Positions 15,649 through 24,759 are shown, counted from the stretch's first letter. The stretch is 64,000 nt of DNA from Microlunatus phosphovorus NM-1 (GCF_000270245.1 NC_015635.1:2046001-2110000); one strand, 5' to 3'. The notes: generated by a model not told the origin, from the sequence alone. Translations and numbers: made by a program.

Positions 15649-18078
15649 ATGATCAAGAAGCTGGACGAGAGTGTCTTCGACGCGCTGCTGGAGGCGGACG
15701 TCGAGGACGATGCCGTCGACATGGTGCTGGCGGCGCTGGCGGGTGAGGCCGCGCTGGACGCGGTGCTGGCAGGAGAAGCAGCCCCGCCGCGACCTGATGC
15801 GAAGACCGCGCGAGTCGCTCCGCACGGTGCCTTCTTGAGCCGGCTGACGGTACGCGGGTTCCGCGGGATCGGGAGGCCTACCGTCGTGAACCTGCCGCCC
15901 GGTCCGGGGCTGACCGTGATCGCTGGACGGAACGGTTCGGGCAAGTCGAGTCTGAGCGAGGCGTTGGAGTGCGCGCTGACCGGCACCACCAACCGCTGGG
16001 ACCGAGAGCTCGGCCACGCCGAGTTCCGGACCGGTTGGCGGAATCTGCACCAGGGCGACCCGTGTGAGATCACCGTGACGTTGCACCACGAGGGAGAGGG
16101 TTCCGCAACGGTTCGAGTCGCATGGCCGTCCCACGCGCTGAACCCGAAGGACGCGAGCCGGACCTATCAAGTCGCAGGACAGCCGCGGGAGGCCACCGAT
16201 CTCGGCTGGACAGCAGCAGTGCAGAGCTTCCGGCCGATGCTCTCCTACGAAGACCTCGGCCTGCTGTTGACGGCCAAACCGAGCGAGTTGCACGACTCGA
16301 TCGCCCGGGCGCTGGACCTTGATGCGCTCACCAGCGCGGTCGGGCTGCTCCGTGACCGGGCCGCGCCACTCAAGCTGCCGTTGAAGCAAGCGGGCCAGGA
16401 CCGCAGAGCACTGCGGTCGGAGCTTGCGGACGTTGATGACGATCGGGCCCGGGCAGCCCAGCGACTGCTCGGCCGTGCCAGCCCTGATCTTGCCGCACTC
16501 GAGCAACTGGCTACCGGGCCGACCGTGGCGAGCGGGCCGTTGCAGACCTGCCAGCGGATACTCGCGGTTGAGATCGCCACGCTCGAAACAGTCGAGAGCG
16601 TCGCTCGAGAGCTCGATGTCGCGCGCGAAGAGCTGGCGGGAGTCGGGGAGCAGCGGTCCAGGGCAGCCGCGCTGCGCGACCAGCTGCTCCTCGAGGCGAT
16701 CGACTATCACCAGGCAGCCGGTGACACGGAGTGCCCGGTCTGTGGCACTGGGTCGCTGGACGGTGACTGGCGCCGGCGTACGGAGGCGGCACTGGCCGAG
16801 AACGATCTGCTTCTCGATGCTCGGGGGGAGGCGGAGCGGCGTCATCGAAAGGCGGCAGAGGCCGTGCGGCAGCTGATCGGTGCGGCGCCCACGATCCTCG
16901 GGCAGACCGACGTTTCGTTGTCGAGCCAGCACAGGGTGATTGAAGCCTGGGGTGCCTGGGACGCCATGTCTGCCAACTCCTCCTCCGACACACCCGCCGA
17001 GGCCCAAGACCAGATCCTGGCGCGGTACCAAGCGCTGGCTGAGGGGTTGGCGGCCTGGCAGAAGGAGGCGCAATCACTGGCAGCCGCTCTGACAGAACGA
17101 TGGTCGCCGTACGCGCTACGCATCGCTCAGCTGGTGGCTGACTTCACGTCGGCGCTGGCGCAGAACGAGCAGGCAGCCACCCTCGATGCGGCGCGGGTCG
17201 CGGCCGATGAGGTCGCGCAACGGTTGCGTACCGATCGGGTCAACCCGATCGTGGACCGGACGAAACAGATCTGGCAGCAGTTGCGACAAGAGAGCAACGT
17301 CAGACTCGAGGAGATCGAGCTGACGGGCCGCGGCAACCGCCGTACGGTCGACATCAAAGCCGTGGTCGACGACGCCGCCGGGAGCAGCGCGCTGTCTGTG
17401 ATGAGCCAAGGTGAGCTCAACTCGCTGGCGTTGGCCTTGTACCTGCCGCGCGCTACTTCCGAGGACAGCCCGTTCCGGTTCCTGGTGCTGGACGACCCCG
17501 TCCAGGCCATGGACCCGACCAAAGTGGACGGACTTGCCGCCGTGCTCGCCGACCTGGCGGAGACACGTCAGGTCGTCGTGTTCTCCCACGACGACCGATT
17601 TGCGCAAGCAGCCCGTCGCTTGCCCAGCCCGCCGACCATCTTGAGCGTACGGCGGGGTCGCCAGTCGGAGGTGATCGTTCAGGCCGAGCTTCGACCCGTG
17701 GAACGGCACCTGAAGGACGCCCACGCGGTGCTCCAGGAACCGAACCTGGAGGAGACCATCCAGCGCAGGGTGATTCCGGGCATCCTGCGTCAGGCGATCG
17801 AGGCGGCCGCCTGGCGGCGGTATGTCGACGAACGGCTGGCCGCTGGCGATCGACTCGATGACCTCGAGCGAGCTTGGGAGGATGCCCAGCGGACCCGAGC
17901 GAGACTGGAGTTGCTGCTCGGGCCCCGCCTGGATGGCTGGCTGAGACGAGACGAGCGTCGACCCAGGGCGTTGGTCGTCTGCAACAAGGGCACTCATCAG
18001 CCGATGACCGGCGACTTGGGTGAGGCGTACGAAGACGCCAAAGCGGTCAGTCTTGCGCTCGAGAACAAGCACCGATGA
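15649..18078 (+). CDS. Rad50/RloC-like SMC ATPase
   Basis: An 809-residue ABC-type ATPase of the RecF/Rad50/RloC kind. The N-terminal strand is LSRLTVRGFRGIG, then Walker A GRNGSGKSS (~93). Long charged helices of probable coiled coil flank CPVCGTG (~361), a zinc-hook-like CPxC. The signature SQGELNSLALAL (~585), Walker B FLVLDDPVQAMDP (~612) and H-loop VVFSHDDRF (~645) follow. About 160 C-terminal residues, rich in Arg and Glu, are not recognised. I chose ATG 15649; an upstream in-frame ATG at 15475 would add low-complexity residues. Its stop overlaps the next gene by 4 bp. Likely a DNA-sensing motor in phage defence or repair. Confidence 0.82.
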   Translation: MIKKLDESVFDALLEADVEDDAVDMVLAALAGEAALDAVLAGEAAPPRPDAKTARVAPHGAFLSRLTVRGFRGIGRPTVVNLPPGPGLTVIAGRNGSGKSSLSEALECALTGTTNRWDRELGHAEFRTGWRNLHQGDPCEITVTLHHEGEGSATVRVAWPSHALNPKDASRTYQVAGQPREATDLGWTAAVQSFRPMLSYEDLGLLLTAKPSELHDSIARALDLDALTSAVGLLRDRAAPLKLPLKQAGQDRRALRSELADVDDDRARAAQRLLGRASPDLAALEQLATGPTVASGPLQTCQRILAVEIATLETVESVARELDVAREELAGVGEQRSRAAALRDQLLLEAIDYHQAAGDTECPVCGTGSLDGDWRRRTEAALAENDLLLDARGEAERRHRKAAEAVRQLIGAAPTILGQTDVSLSSQHRVIEAWGAWDAMSANSSSDTPAEAQDQILARYQALAEGLAAWQKEAQSLAAALTERWSPYALRIAQLVADFTSALAQNEQAATLDAARVAADEVAQRLRTDRVNPIVDRTKQIWQQLRQESNVRLEEIELTGRGNRRTVDIKAVVDDAAGSSALSVMSQGELNSLALALYLPRATSEDSPFRFLVLDDPVQAMDPTKVDGLAAVLADLAETRQVVVFSHDDRFAQAARRLPSPPTILSVRRGRQSEVIVQAELRPVERHLKDAHAVLQEPNLEETIQRRVIPGILRQAIEAAAWRRYVDERLAAGDRLDDLERAWEDAQRTRARLELLLGPRLDGWLRRDERRPRALVVCNKGTHQPMTGDLGEAYEDAKAVSLALENKHR

Positions 18079-18533
18079 CCGCAGCTGCCACAGCCTCGGA
18101 GCTGCTCGCCTCGGCCGAGGAGATCTGTGCGGGACGTCTGCAGGTGCCTGGCCTCAGTCAGGCGCGGGCTGCATGTCTGCTCACCCGGCAGGCCCTGGAG
18201 CAGACCGTCGACGAACTGCTGGCCGACCGAGGGATGGGCTGTCCTCGCGTGAATATGCGAGTACGACTGATCTGCTTGGCGGAGGCGTACCCGGACGTCG
18301 ATGGACTCGCTCGGCGTGCTGACACTGCCTGGCACCGGCTTTCTGCGGCTTGCCATCACCACGCCTACGAGCTCAGCCCGACGGTCGCTGAGGCGACCTC
18401 GCTGATCTGCGAGGTGCGGTGGCTTGGCACCAGGTCGACGGTCAGTGCTGGTGGCCGCTGCAGCCGTGATCGGTGGCGGGATCCTGGCGGTGGTCGAAGC
18501 ATCTCTTCGTCCGGTGATGGAAACAGGGGGTAG
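18075..18533 (+). CDS. Small helical partner of the ATPase (HEPN/DUF4145-like?)
   Basis: A 152-residue product whose ATG at 18075 lies in the ATGA overlap with the ATPase stop, so the two are coupled. Residues 1-115 are helical: ARAACLLTRQALEQTVDELL, then RVRLICLAEAYPDV and WHRLSAACHHHAYELSPT. That order (RxALExxv, then LxxLRxxxxHxxY) is reminiscent of DUF4145/HEPN-type folds, but a diagnostic Rx4-6H is not clear. The tail after about residue 118 (many Arg, Gly and Ser) looks like non-native sequence and includes a 23-bp stretch shared with 39079-39101, so the 3' end may be altered. Function unknown; a toxin or adaptor role is a guess. Confidence 0.55.
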   Translation: MTAAATASELLASAEEICAGRLQVPGLSQARAACLLTRQALEQTVDELLADRGMGCPRVNMRVRLICLAEAYPDVDGLARRADTAWHRLSAACHHHAYELSPTVAEATSLICEVRWLGTRSTVSAGGRCSRDRWRDPGGGRSISSSGDGNRG

Positions 18534-18608
18534 CCAGCATCAGTGACTGAGCTCTAGATTGCGAAAGCCCGTGCCCGTCCCGAGGCGCGTCAGCGAGGGA
18601 GGCTTCCC

Positions 18609-21224
18609 ATGCCACGCCGAACGAGGTTTGTTGCCGCAGTGGTGGTGACCGCAGCACTGACCGTGGCCGGCTTGACGCTGGCGCCGCCGACAGCAGACGC
18701 GCAGCCGAATGACCACATCTTCACCCCGTTCCGAGAGTTCAAGCCCTCCGGTTCGAAGGTCAGGATCGATCCCAAACGCTTCTCCGCGGTGAAGGTCGAT
18801 CCCGCGGACGTGCGGGCCAAGCTTGCGCGTGCGCCGATGGCCGCTTCTGCCAAGCCGACCGTGTTCGAGTTGCCTACGCCGAACGGGAAGACCGAGCGTT
18901 TCGAAGTCCGACGCTCCCTCGTCATGGAGACCAAGCTTGCTGCCGCGCACCCCGAGCTGCAGACGTGGTCAGGCGTGTCGCTCGATCATCGCGGCACGTC
19001 CGTCGCGCTCGATGTCACCCCGATGGGCTTCCACGCGTCCGTGCGCGGCCCGAACGGTCAGGATGCTTGGTACATCGATCCGGCGTACAACAAGCGCGGG
19101 ACACGTGAGCACCTCGTCTACTACGGGCACAGCCTGCCGAAGCCGATGGATTCTCCGGTGGAGCGGGAGCTGCCTGCCATCAACCGGCAGATCGAAGGGC
19201 AGCGATCGATGCCTCAGGCGGCGCCCAGTCCCACGGTGACGCAGCGGGTGTATCGACTGGCCCTGCTGAGCGACCCGACCTACGCCGACTACTTCGGCAG
19301 CGAGAATGTGCTGGCCGAAAAGGTCACGCTGATGGTCCGGGTCAACCAGATCTACAACGACGATCTGGCGATCCGGATGGTGCTGGTCGACGGCACCGAG
19401 AAGCTCAACCTCGACACGGTCGACAAGGCGACCGGGGCCGACGGACCCTGTGGCTTGCACTCCTGCTACACGCTGGATCCCGACGCCCAGGACTACGTCG
19501 AAGGCCAGCTGTCCTACTGTGACGTGGGCACGTTGCAGCGCAACCAGACCGTTCTCGGCCAGCTGATCGGGGCGTCCAACTACGACATCGGCCACGTCGC
19601 GCTGGGCACCAACGGTGGTGGCATCGCCGGCCTCGGCGTCGTCGGCAGCATCGAGAAGGCCATGGGTTGCACCGGCATTCCCGACCCGGTCGGCGACTAC
19701 TACGCGATCGACTATGTCGCCCACGAGGTGGGGCACCAGTTCGCCGGCAACCACACCTTCAACGGCACCCAATGGAATTGCTCAGGCGGCAACCGCAACG
19801 CGGGGACGTCGGTCGAACCCGGATCGGGCTCCTCGATCATGGCGTACGCAGGCATCTGCCGGCAGGACAACCTCCAGCCGCACAGTGACCCCTACTTCTC
19901 CCAGCGCTCGATCAGCGAGATGACCGCGTACACCGGCGGTGTGGCGCCCAGTCCGGTCGAGGTGCAGGACGTGTCTTTGAGTGGTTTCGAAGCTCCGGGT
20001 GACACGCTCACCATCGGCTACCCCGGCGCGACGGCCGAGCCGGTCACCGTGACGTTCGGTTCGACCTACACCGCTGAGAACCTCAAGGCAGCCATCGAGG
20101 GATTGACCGGCAAGAAGGTCACGATCGCGAAGTGGGGCTACGACCCGTACGCCGGGATCTACTCCGATCCCGTGGTCTACCCCGCGCCGGTCGGCCAGCC
20201 GGACGAGGCAGGCTTCCAGGTGATCTTCGCCGGGGACCCCGACCCGTATACCGACGACAGCGACCGCATGGACATGCGCGCTCTCATCGTGAAGACGTCG
20301 GACGGCGTCGGGGCTCGGGTCGGCGAGACCGCGAAGGGCGGTCCGGCGAACAACAACGGTGAGACGCACCGCACCGGCAACCGTGCCCCGTCGGTCACCG
20401 GGCCCGCTGGTCGGACCCTGCCTCTCCGCACACCGTTCACGCTGCGCGGCTCAGGCACGGATCCTGACGGAGACAAGCTGACCTACCTCTGGGAGCAGAA
20501 CGACGTGGGCGGCGTGAACGGCACCGCACTGGTCGACAACAAGAAGGTCGACGGGCCGCTGTTCCGGGTGTTCGGTCACTATGCCGACGTCTCGGATGAG
20601 AACGCGAGGCTCAGCCCGTCACCCGGCCAGAACCAAGCCGGCTACAGCCCGTCGCGGACCTTCCCGGACATGGAACAGATCCTGGCCGGCAACACCAACG
20701 CCAAGACCGGAACCTGCCCGCCGGCACCGCCCAACAATGCCGACACGTACGTGGTGGTGCCGCTCCCGATCGTGAACTGCTATTCGGAGTTCCTGCCGGT
20801 CAAGGGCTACGTCGGCAACGCCGGGTCGAAGACACCCGCGATGCACTTCCGGTTGACTGCCCGCGACACCGTCGCCGGTGGCGGCGGAGTCAGCTACGCG
20901 GACCTGACTCTGCGGCTCGATCCGAACGCCGGACCATTCCTGGTCTCGTCGTTCGCCAAGGGCGGTTCGGTCAAGGCCGGCAGCAAGCAGACCATCACCT
21001 GGAAGGTCAATCGCACCCGCAAGCTGGCCAAGAATGTCAAGATCCTGCTCTCCACCGACAACGGCAAGACCTGGAGCAAGGTCCTGGTCAACAAGACTGC
21101 GAATGACGGCCGTGTTCGGGTCAAGCTGCCGAAGAAGGTCAAGACCACCCAGGCCAGGATCATGATTCGAGCGATCGACAACTACTTCTTCGATGTGAAC
21201 GACAGCGTGTTCCGGATCAGGTAG
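18609..21224 (+). CDS. Secreted reprolysin-like zinc metalloprotease
   Basis: An 871-residue exported protein. A Sec signal peptide (RRTR, a hydrophobic run VAAVVVTAALTVAGLTLA, then TADAQP) is followed by a propeptide-like segment and an M12B/reprolysin-type catalytic domain. Its zinc motif is HEVGHQFAGNH at about residues 372-382, with the Glu as catalytic base. The C-terminal half contains PKD/cadherin-like beta domains (SVTGPAGRTLPLRTPFTLRGSG) and a terminal sandwich domain ending VNDSVFRIR, which may mediate surface retention. ATG 18609 follows GGGAGG. It stands alone after the defence-like genes, so extracellular protein degradation is its probable role. Confidence 0.85.
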   Translation: MPRRTRFVAAVVVTAALTVAGLTLAPPTADAQPNDHIFTPFREFKPSGSKVRIDPKRFSAVKVDPADVRAKLARAPMAASAKPTVFELPTPNGKTERFEVRRSLVMETKLAAAHPELQTWSGVSLDHRGTSVALDVTPMGFHASVRGPNGQDAWYIDPAYNKRGTREHLVYYGHSLPKPMDSPVERELPAINRQIEGQRSMPQAAPSPTVTQRVYRLALLSDPTYADYFGSENVLAEKVTLMVRVNQIYNDDLAIRMVLVDGTEKLNLDTVDKATGADGPCGLHSCYTLDPDAQDYVEGQLSYCDVGTLQRNQTVLGQLIGASNYDIGHVALGTNGGGIAGLGVVGSIEKAMGCTGIPDPVGDYYAIDYVAHEVGHQFAGNHTFNGTQWNCSGGNRNAGTSVEPGSGSSIMAYAGICRQDNLQPHSDPYFSQRSISEMTAYTGGVAPSPVEVQDVSLSGFEAPGDTLTIGYPGATAEPVTVTFGSTYTAENLKAAIEGLTGKKVTIAKWGYDPYAGIYSDPVVYPAPVGQPDEAGFQVIFAGDPDPYTDDSDRMDMRALIVKTSDGVGARVGETAKGGPANNNGETHRTGNRAPSVTGPAGRTLPLRTPFTLRGSGTDPDGDKLTYLWEQNDVGGVNGTALVDNKKVDGPLFRVFGHYADVSDENARLSPSPGQNQAGYSPSRTFPDMEQILAGNTNAKTGTCPPAPPNNADTYVVVPLPIVNCYSEFLPVKGYVGNAGSKTPAMHFRLTARDTVAGGGGVSYADLTLRLDPNAGPFLVSSFAKGGSVKAGSKQTITWKVNRTRKLAKNVKILLSTDNGKTWSKVLVNKTANDGRVRVKLPKKVKTTQARIMIRAIDNYFFDVNDSVFRIR

Positions 21225-21333
21225 CTCACCAGTCCAGCACCCACCCGCATGCGAGAGGCTCCCGGTGTCAACGGTCTTCGACGGGTCACCCGAGCCGTTC
21301 TGACTGACATGTCGATGAGGCATGCTGGGGTGG

Positions 21334-21387
21334 GTGAGCGACGCTGAGAATCTGGGCCGGGAGGCACGGGATCGAGTCGGGGCGTGA
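21334..21387 (+). pseudogene. Methyltransferase gene stub (start region only)
   Basis: From GTG 21334 the frame encodes 17 residues, ending LGREARDRVGA, and then stops. It matches the first codons of the intact methyltransferase at 27881, and the ~30 bp upstream (from 21304) also match 27851 onwards almost base for base. The rest of the gene is absent: the sequence passes straight into the 3' end of the converging FAD oxidase. This is a duplicated gene start left after a deletion. Confidence 0.65.
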
Positions 21388-21394
21388 CCGACCT

Positions 21395-22756
21395 CTAGCC
21401 GGACGGCACCGGGTGGTTGCTCCGGATCAGGTCGTCGGGGTCGACGGCGGCCTTGATCGCCCGGAGGCGTGCCCAAGTAGCCGGGTCGAAGAACGAGCTC
21501 CCGTCGCTCGGCTGTTCGGCGAAGTTGAGGTAGCTGCGCTCCTCGCGCCACGGCGCGAGCGAGTCCATCAACCGCGTGACTGCCGCGCGCATCGGGGGCG
21601 CGGGTTCGGGCGTGACGCCGACGGCGAAACCGAGGAACGCGCCGGGCAGTCCGTCAACTGCTCCGCCACCGCGGCCCGGGGCGACGGCGGCGCCCAGGTG
21701 GCGCAGATCCACGGTGAGCAGGGGAGTGTCCACCCCGGGCCCGGCTGCTTGCACGATCGCCTCGACGGCCTCGACGCTCAGTTCGGTCTGCAGCCAACCG
21801 TCCCCATAGATGGGCGTGGGCGCCGGCGGGTCCATGTTCAGTTGGTCGAGCCGCTCCACCGGAGTGATCGTGAAGGTGTCGTCCGACGGTCCGAGCGCTC
21901 GCAGCGGCGCGAGCAGTGCATCCGCGTCAGCGGGGTCGAGCGTGGTCACCGCCTCGACCACGGCGTACGACTTTCCGGACAGTTGTGGCGGCAGCTCCGG
22001 GATGGCCGGGAACCGGATGAGCCGGCCGATCGAGGTGACCTCGGCAGGTGCGTTATCGGTCCAGCGGGCCCATGCGTTCAAGACCTGGCGGGCGCGCTCC
22101 AGCGGGAAGAACAGTGCGCCGGCGTACACCTCGCCGATCGGGAACAGCGCGAACTCGATCGCCGTGACCACCGCGAAACTGCCGCCGCCACCACGCAGCG
22201 CCCAGAACAGGTCGGGCTCGGACTGTGCGTCCACCCGGCGCACCGAGCCGTCGGCCGTCACGACCTCGAACGCCCGCACATGGTTGAGGGCCAGTCCATG
22301 GGATCGGGCGAGCCAGCTCACGCCGCCACCGAGGGTGTAGCCGGCGACGCCGACGTCACCGGAGGAGCCGGCCAGTGCGGCCAGCCCATACTGCGCGGCC
22401 GCCGAGGTGACATCGCTCCACTGGGCGCCGCCCTCGACTCGCGCGATCCGGGTGGACGGATCGACCAAGACATCCCGCATCTCGGACAGGCTCAGCAGGA
22501 TCGTATCGGCGAGGTCACCCATCGGCGAGGCGTTGTGGCCGGTCGACTGCGCGGCTACGCGAAGGCCGACTCGCCTGGACACGGTCAGCACTGTTTGCAC
22601 GTCGCGCACCGATGCGACGGTGGCGACCGCGGCCGGCTGCTGGTCGACCGCGAGGTTCCAGGCCTGCCGCGCTCGATCCCAACCCGGGTCGCCGGGCACC
22701 GTCAGTGTGCCGTCGAGTTCGAGGGCGAGAAGGCCGGGATCGGTGTGGATCGACAT
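21395..22756 (-). CDS. FAD-linked oxidase, berberine-bridge type (second copy)
   Basis: A 453-residue FAD_binding_4/BBE enzyme. STGHNASPMGDLADTI carries the expected flavin His (near residue 75); GGGVSWLARSHGLALNHV, WALRGGGGSFAVVTAIEF and the BBE tail RSYLNFAEQPSDGSS...RLRAIKAAVDPDDLIRSNH follow. The ATG at 22756 is preferred because AGGGAG sits 5-6 bases upstream; in-frame starts at 22807 and 22855 exist. It is diverged from the 3534-4892 enzyme but keeps the same genetic arrangement: divergent from a GAF-LuxR regulator with CCC/GGG-type sites between. Its 3' end abuts a methyltransferase stub. Confidence 0.87.
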   Translation of the reverse strand: MSIHTDPGLLALELDGTLTVPGDPGWDRARQAWNLAVDQQPAAVATVASVRDVQTVLTVSRRVGLRVAAQSTGHNASPMGDLADTILLSLSEMRDVLVDPSTRIARVEGGAQWSDVTSAAAQYGLAALAGSSGDVGVAGYTLGGGVSWLARSHGLALNHVRAFEVVTADGSVRRVDAQSEPDLFWALRGGGGSFAVVTAIEFALFPIGEVYAGALFFPLERARQVLNAWARWTDNAPAEVTSIGRLIRFPAIPELPPQLSGKSYAVVEAVTTLDPADADALLAPLRALGPSDDTFTITPVERLDQLNMDPPAPTPIYGDGWLQTELSVEAVEAIVQAAGPGVDTPLLTVDLRHLGAAVAPGRGGGAVDGLPGAFLGFAVGVTPEPAPPMRAAVTRLMDSLAPWREERSYLNFAEQPSDGSSFFDPATWARLRAIKAAVDPDDLIRSNHPVPSG

Positions 22757-22850
22757 GGTGACTCCCTGACTGGCGAGGTTTCCGGACGACGCTGTGATGC
22801 TGGTCATCTCGGCATGGACGCGTTCAGCCTCCGCGGCCGCGCGTCCAGAT

Positions 22851-22902
22851 CCCATCCCCCGAGGGCAGGCGCTTTCGGGGCAGACCCCCTACATCTGAAG
22901 GG
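22851..22902. promoter_or_regulatory. Degenerate CCC/GGG operator region, site E
   Basis: Between the divergent oxidase and LuxR genes lie CCCCCGAGGG (22856-22865) and CCCT-N8-AGGG (22887-22902). Both resemble the CCCTC-N4-GAGGG palindromes of the first cluster, but with changed spacing. The second paralogous regulator may read this variant. Weak by itself. Confidence 0.3.
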
Positions 22903-22937
22903 TTGGGAACAGGGGCCCGAGTGGCACACTGGACGGA

Positions 22938-24071
22938 ATGATCTCGAGAACCGTCGAGTTCGGGCTCAATGCCGTCCGGGAGGCCGCGCTGCGCGCGGCC
23001 AACGGAGGGGAGCTCTTCGAGCAGGTTTCGAGCCGGCTGCGCCGGGTTGTCCCGTTCGACGGTGCCACCTGGTTCGCGACGGATCCTTCGACCGTTCTGG
23101 CCACCCTTCCCGTGGGAGTGGAGAACATCGAAGAAGGTCACTGCGACACGTTCTGGGAGCGCGAGCACCAGGTGGAGGACGTGCTGCTCTTCCGGGACCT
23201 CGCGCGCAGCCAGTCGGGCGTCGGCACCCTCTATCAGGAGACAGCCGGGACACCTGAACGGAGCGCCCGAGCCCGCGAGTTCCTCCGTCCACAGGGATAT
23301 GGCGACGAGCTGCGCGCCGTCTTCCGTACCGGATCGAGCACCTGGGGTGTGGTCGGGCTGCTCCGCCGGCAGAAGAGGCCGGAGTTCACCGACCAAGACA
23401 CCCGAGTCCTGAGCGAGTTGGGCTCCGGGATCGCCGACGGACTCCGGCGGCTCGCCGCCCGCCAGGCCGACGACGCGGCCGAGGACAGCGCGGTAGGGAC
23501 GCTGCTCTACGACTCCGAGGGCCGGATGCTCTCCCTGGATGCGGCGGCGTACCGCTGGCTCGGCGAACTGGTCGGACGGGAGTGGGGTGGCACCACCACA
23601 GAGTTGCGCAGGGCCACTCCGGAGCTGAGCATGATCTTCGCGGCGGTGACCCGTGCACCCATGGTTGCCGCCAGCCGGGAAGGCTCTCCGGCGGTCTCCC
23701 GCATCCGAGCCCGGTCCGGGCGATGGGTCGTCGTGCACGCCTCCTCACTCCACGGTCTGGACGGATCGGCAGGCCCGATCGCGGTGACGATCGGCCCCGC
23801 ACGGTCGTCCGAGATCGCCCCGATTATCATCGAGGCGTACGGCCTCACTCCCCGAGAACAAGACATCACCAAGGCGGTCGCGCGCGGCCTGTCCAACGCA
23901 GAGATCGCCGCGGTCCGCCACCTCTCACCCTTGACCGTCCGGGACCACCTCAAAGCGGTCTTCGCAAAGGTCGGGGTCAGCACCCGCGGTGAGCTCGTCG
24001 CCAAACTGTTCGCCGACCACTACGGGCCGACCATCCACGCCCCGGGCGTGGCCAGCCACGCCTTCTTCTGA
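22938..24071 (+). CDS. LuxR-family regulator with GAF-like N-terminus (second copy)
   Basis: A 377-residue paralogue of the 6565-7734 regulator, aligned along its whole length. The N-terminal sensor includes RRVVPFDGATWFATDP; the first copy has HELVPHDAAAWVTTDP. A PAS-like middle part (GTLLYDSEGRMLSLDAAAYRW) and a LuxR HTH at about 302-365 (LTPREQDITKAVARG, LSPLTVRDHLKAVFAKV) follow. It is divergent from a BBE oxidase, as a specific regulator would be. Differences in the sensor half suggest a different but related inducer. Confidence 0.85.
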   Translation: MISRTVEFGLNAVREAALRAANGGELFEQVSSRLRRVVPFDGATWFATDPSTVLATLPVGVENIEEGHCDTFWEREHQVEDVLLFRDLARSQSGVGTLYQETAGTPERSARAREFLRPQGYGDELRAVFRTGSSTWGVVGLLRRQKRPEFTDQDTRVLSELGSGIADGLRRLAARQADDAAEDSAVGTLLYDSEGRMLSLDAAAYRWLGELVGREWGGTTTELRRATPELSMIFAAVTRAPMVAASREGSPAVSRIRARSGRWVVVHASSLHGLDGSAGPIAVTIGPARSSEIAPIIIEAYGLTPREQDITKAVARGLSNAEIAAVRHLSPLTVRDHLKAVFAKVGVSTRGELVAKLFADHYGPTIHAPGVASHAFF

Positions 24072-24261
24072 ACGCGTCTACTCCCCAATGCGAGTACGGC
24101 CCCTGATCCTACCGCCGAGGCGAACGCCTCCAAGAACTCCACAAGACGACCGCGCGGCAGCCGAAGGCTCGATGTCATCCGACGGGCGGGGACGCCGGGA
24201 CCCAGCAGCCGAACTGAACAACCTATTGAATTTCGATAGATTTCGCGCGATCATCGATGTC

Positions 24262-24759
24262 ATGAATCTACGTCCTCGCTGGCTCGTCCCCGTCATCCGG
24301 GTCGCCCTGGTGCTCGCCTTCGCCGGCTTCACCCTGATCCAGATGGTCGGTGTGCCCGGCATCGCCTGGAACGATCTGCAGCACCACCCGGGCTGGCGGG
24401 AGGCCGTTTTCATCACGCCTCTCGTCATCATCTTCATAGGCGGTATGGCCTGCCTGCAGGTGATCACCGTCTGCACCTGGAAGCTGCTCACCCTGGTCGA
24501 GGTCGACGAGATCTTCTCCGGCGCCAGCGCTCGCTGGGTCAACGGCATCGTCCGGGCGATGTACGTCGGCTGGGCGCTCCTGGCCTGCCTGGGACCGTAC
24601 TTCTATCTGGTGGCGGAGGGCGACGATGCTCCCGGCGCGCTCGTCATCGGTCTGGTCCTCGGACTGGTCGCGACCGCCGTCCTGGGTCTGATGCTCGTCC
24701 TACGGGAGTTGCTGCGCCGCGCGACCACGCTGCGCGCCGAGATGGACGAGGTCATCTGA
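24262..24759 (+). CDS. DUF2975 membrane protein
   Basis: A 165-residue integral membrane protein of the DUF2975 family with four predicted membrane segments (VIRVALVLAFAGFTLIQMV, AVFITPLVIIFIGGMACL, AMYVGWALLACLGPYFYLV, LVIGLVLGLVATAVLGLML). Family members pair with a small XRE regulator, as here: the next gene overlaps by one base (TGATG). No ribosome site precedes ATG 24262. An AT-rich stretch (TTGAATTTCGATAGATTTCG, 24226-24245) close to the start could be a promoter for a leaderless message or the partner's operator. The molecular role is unknown. Confidence 0.8.
   Translation: MNLRPRWLVPVIRVALVLAFAGFTLIQMVGVPGIAWNDLQHHPGWREAVFITPLVIIFIGGMACLQVITVCTWKLLTLVEVDEIFSGASARWVNGIVRAMYVGWALLACLGPYFYLVAEGDDAPGALVIGLVLGLVATAVLGLMLVLRELLRRATTLRAEMDEVI

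Noticed and set aside
18442-18657. Minus-strand frame ending in the 23-bp repeat as a gene
   Set aside because: No recognisable homology and it overlaps two plus-strand coding regions.
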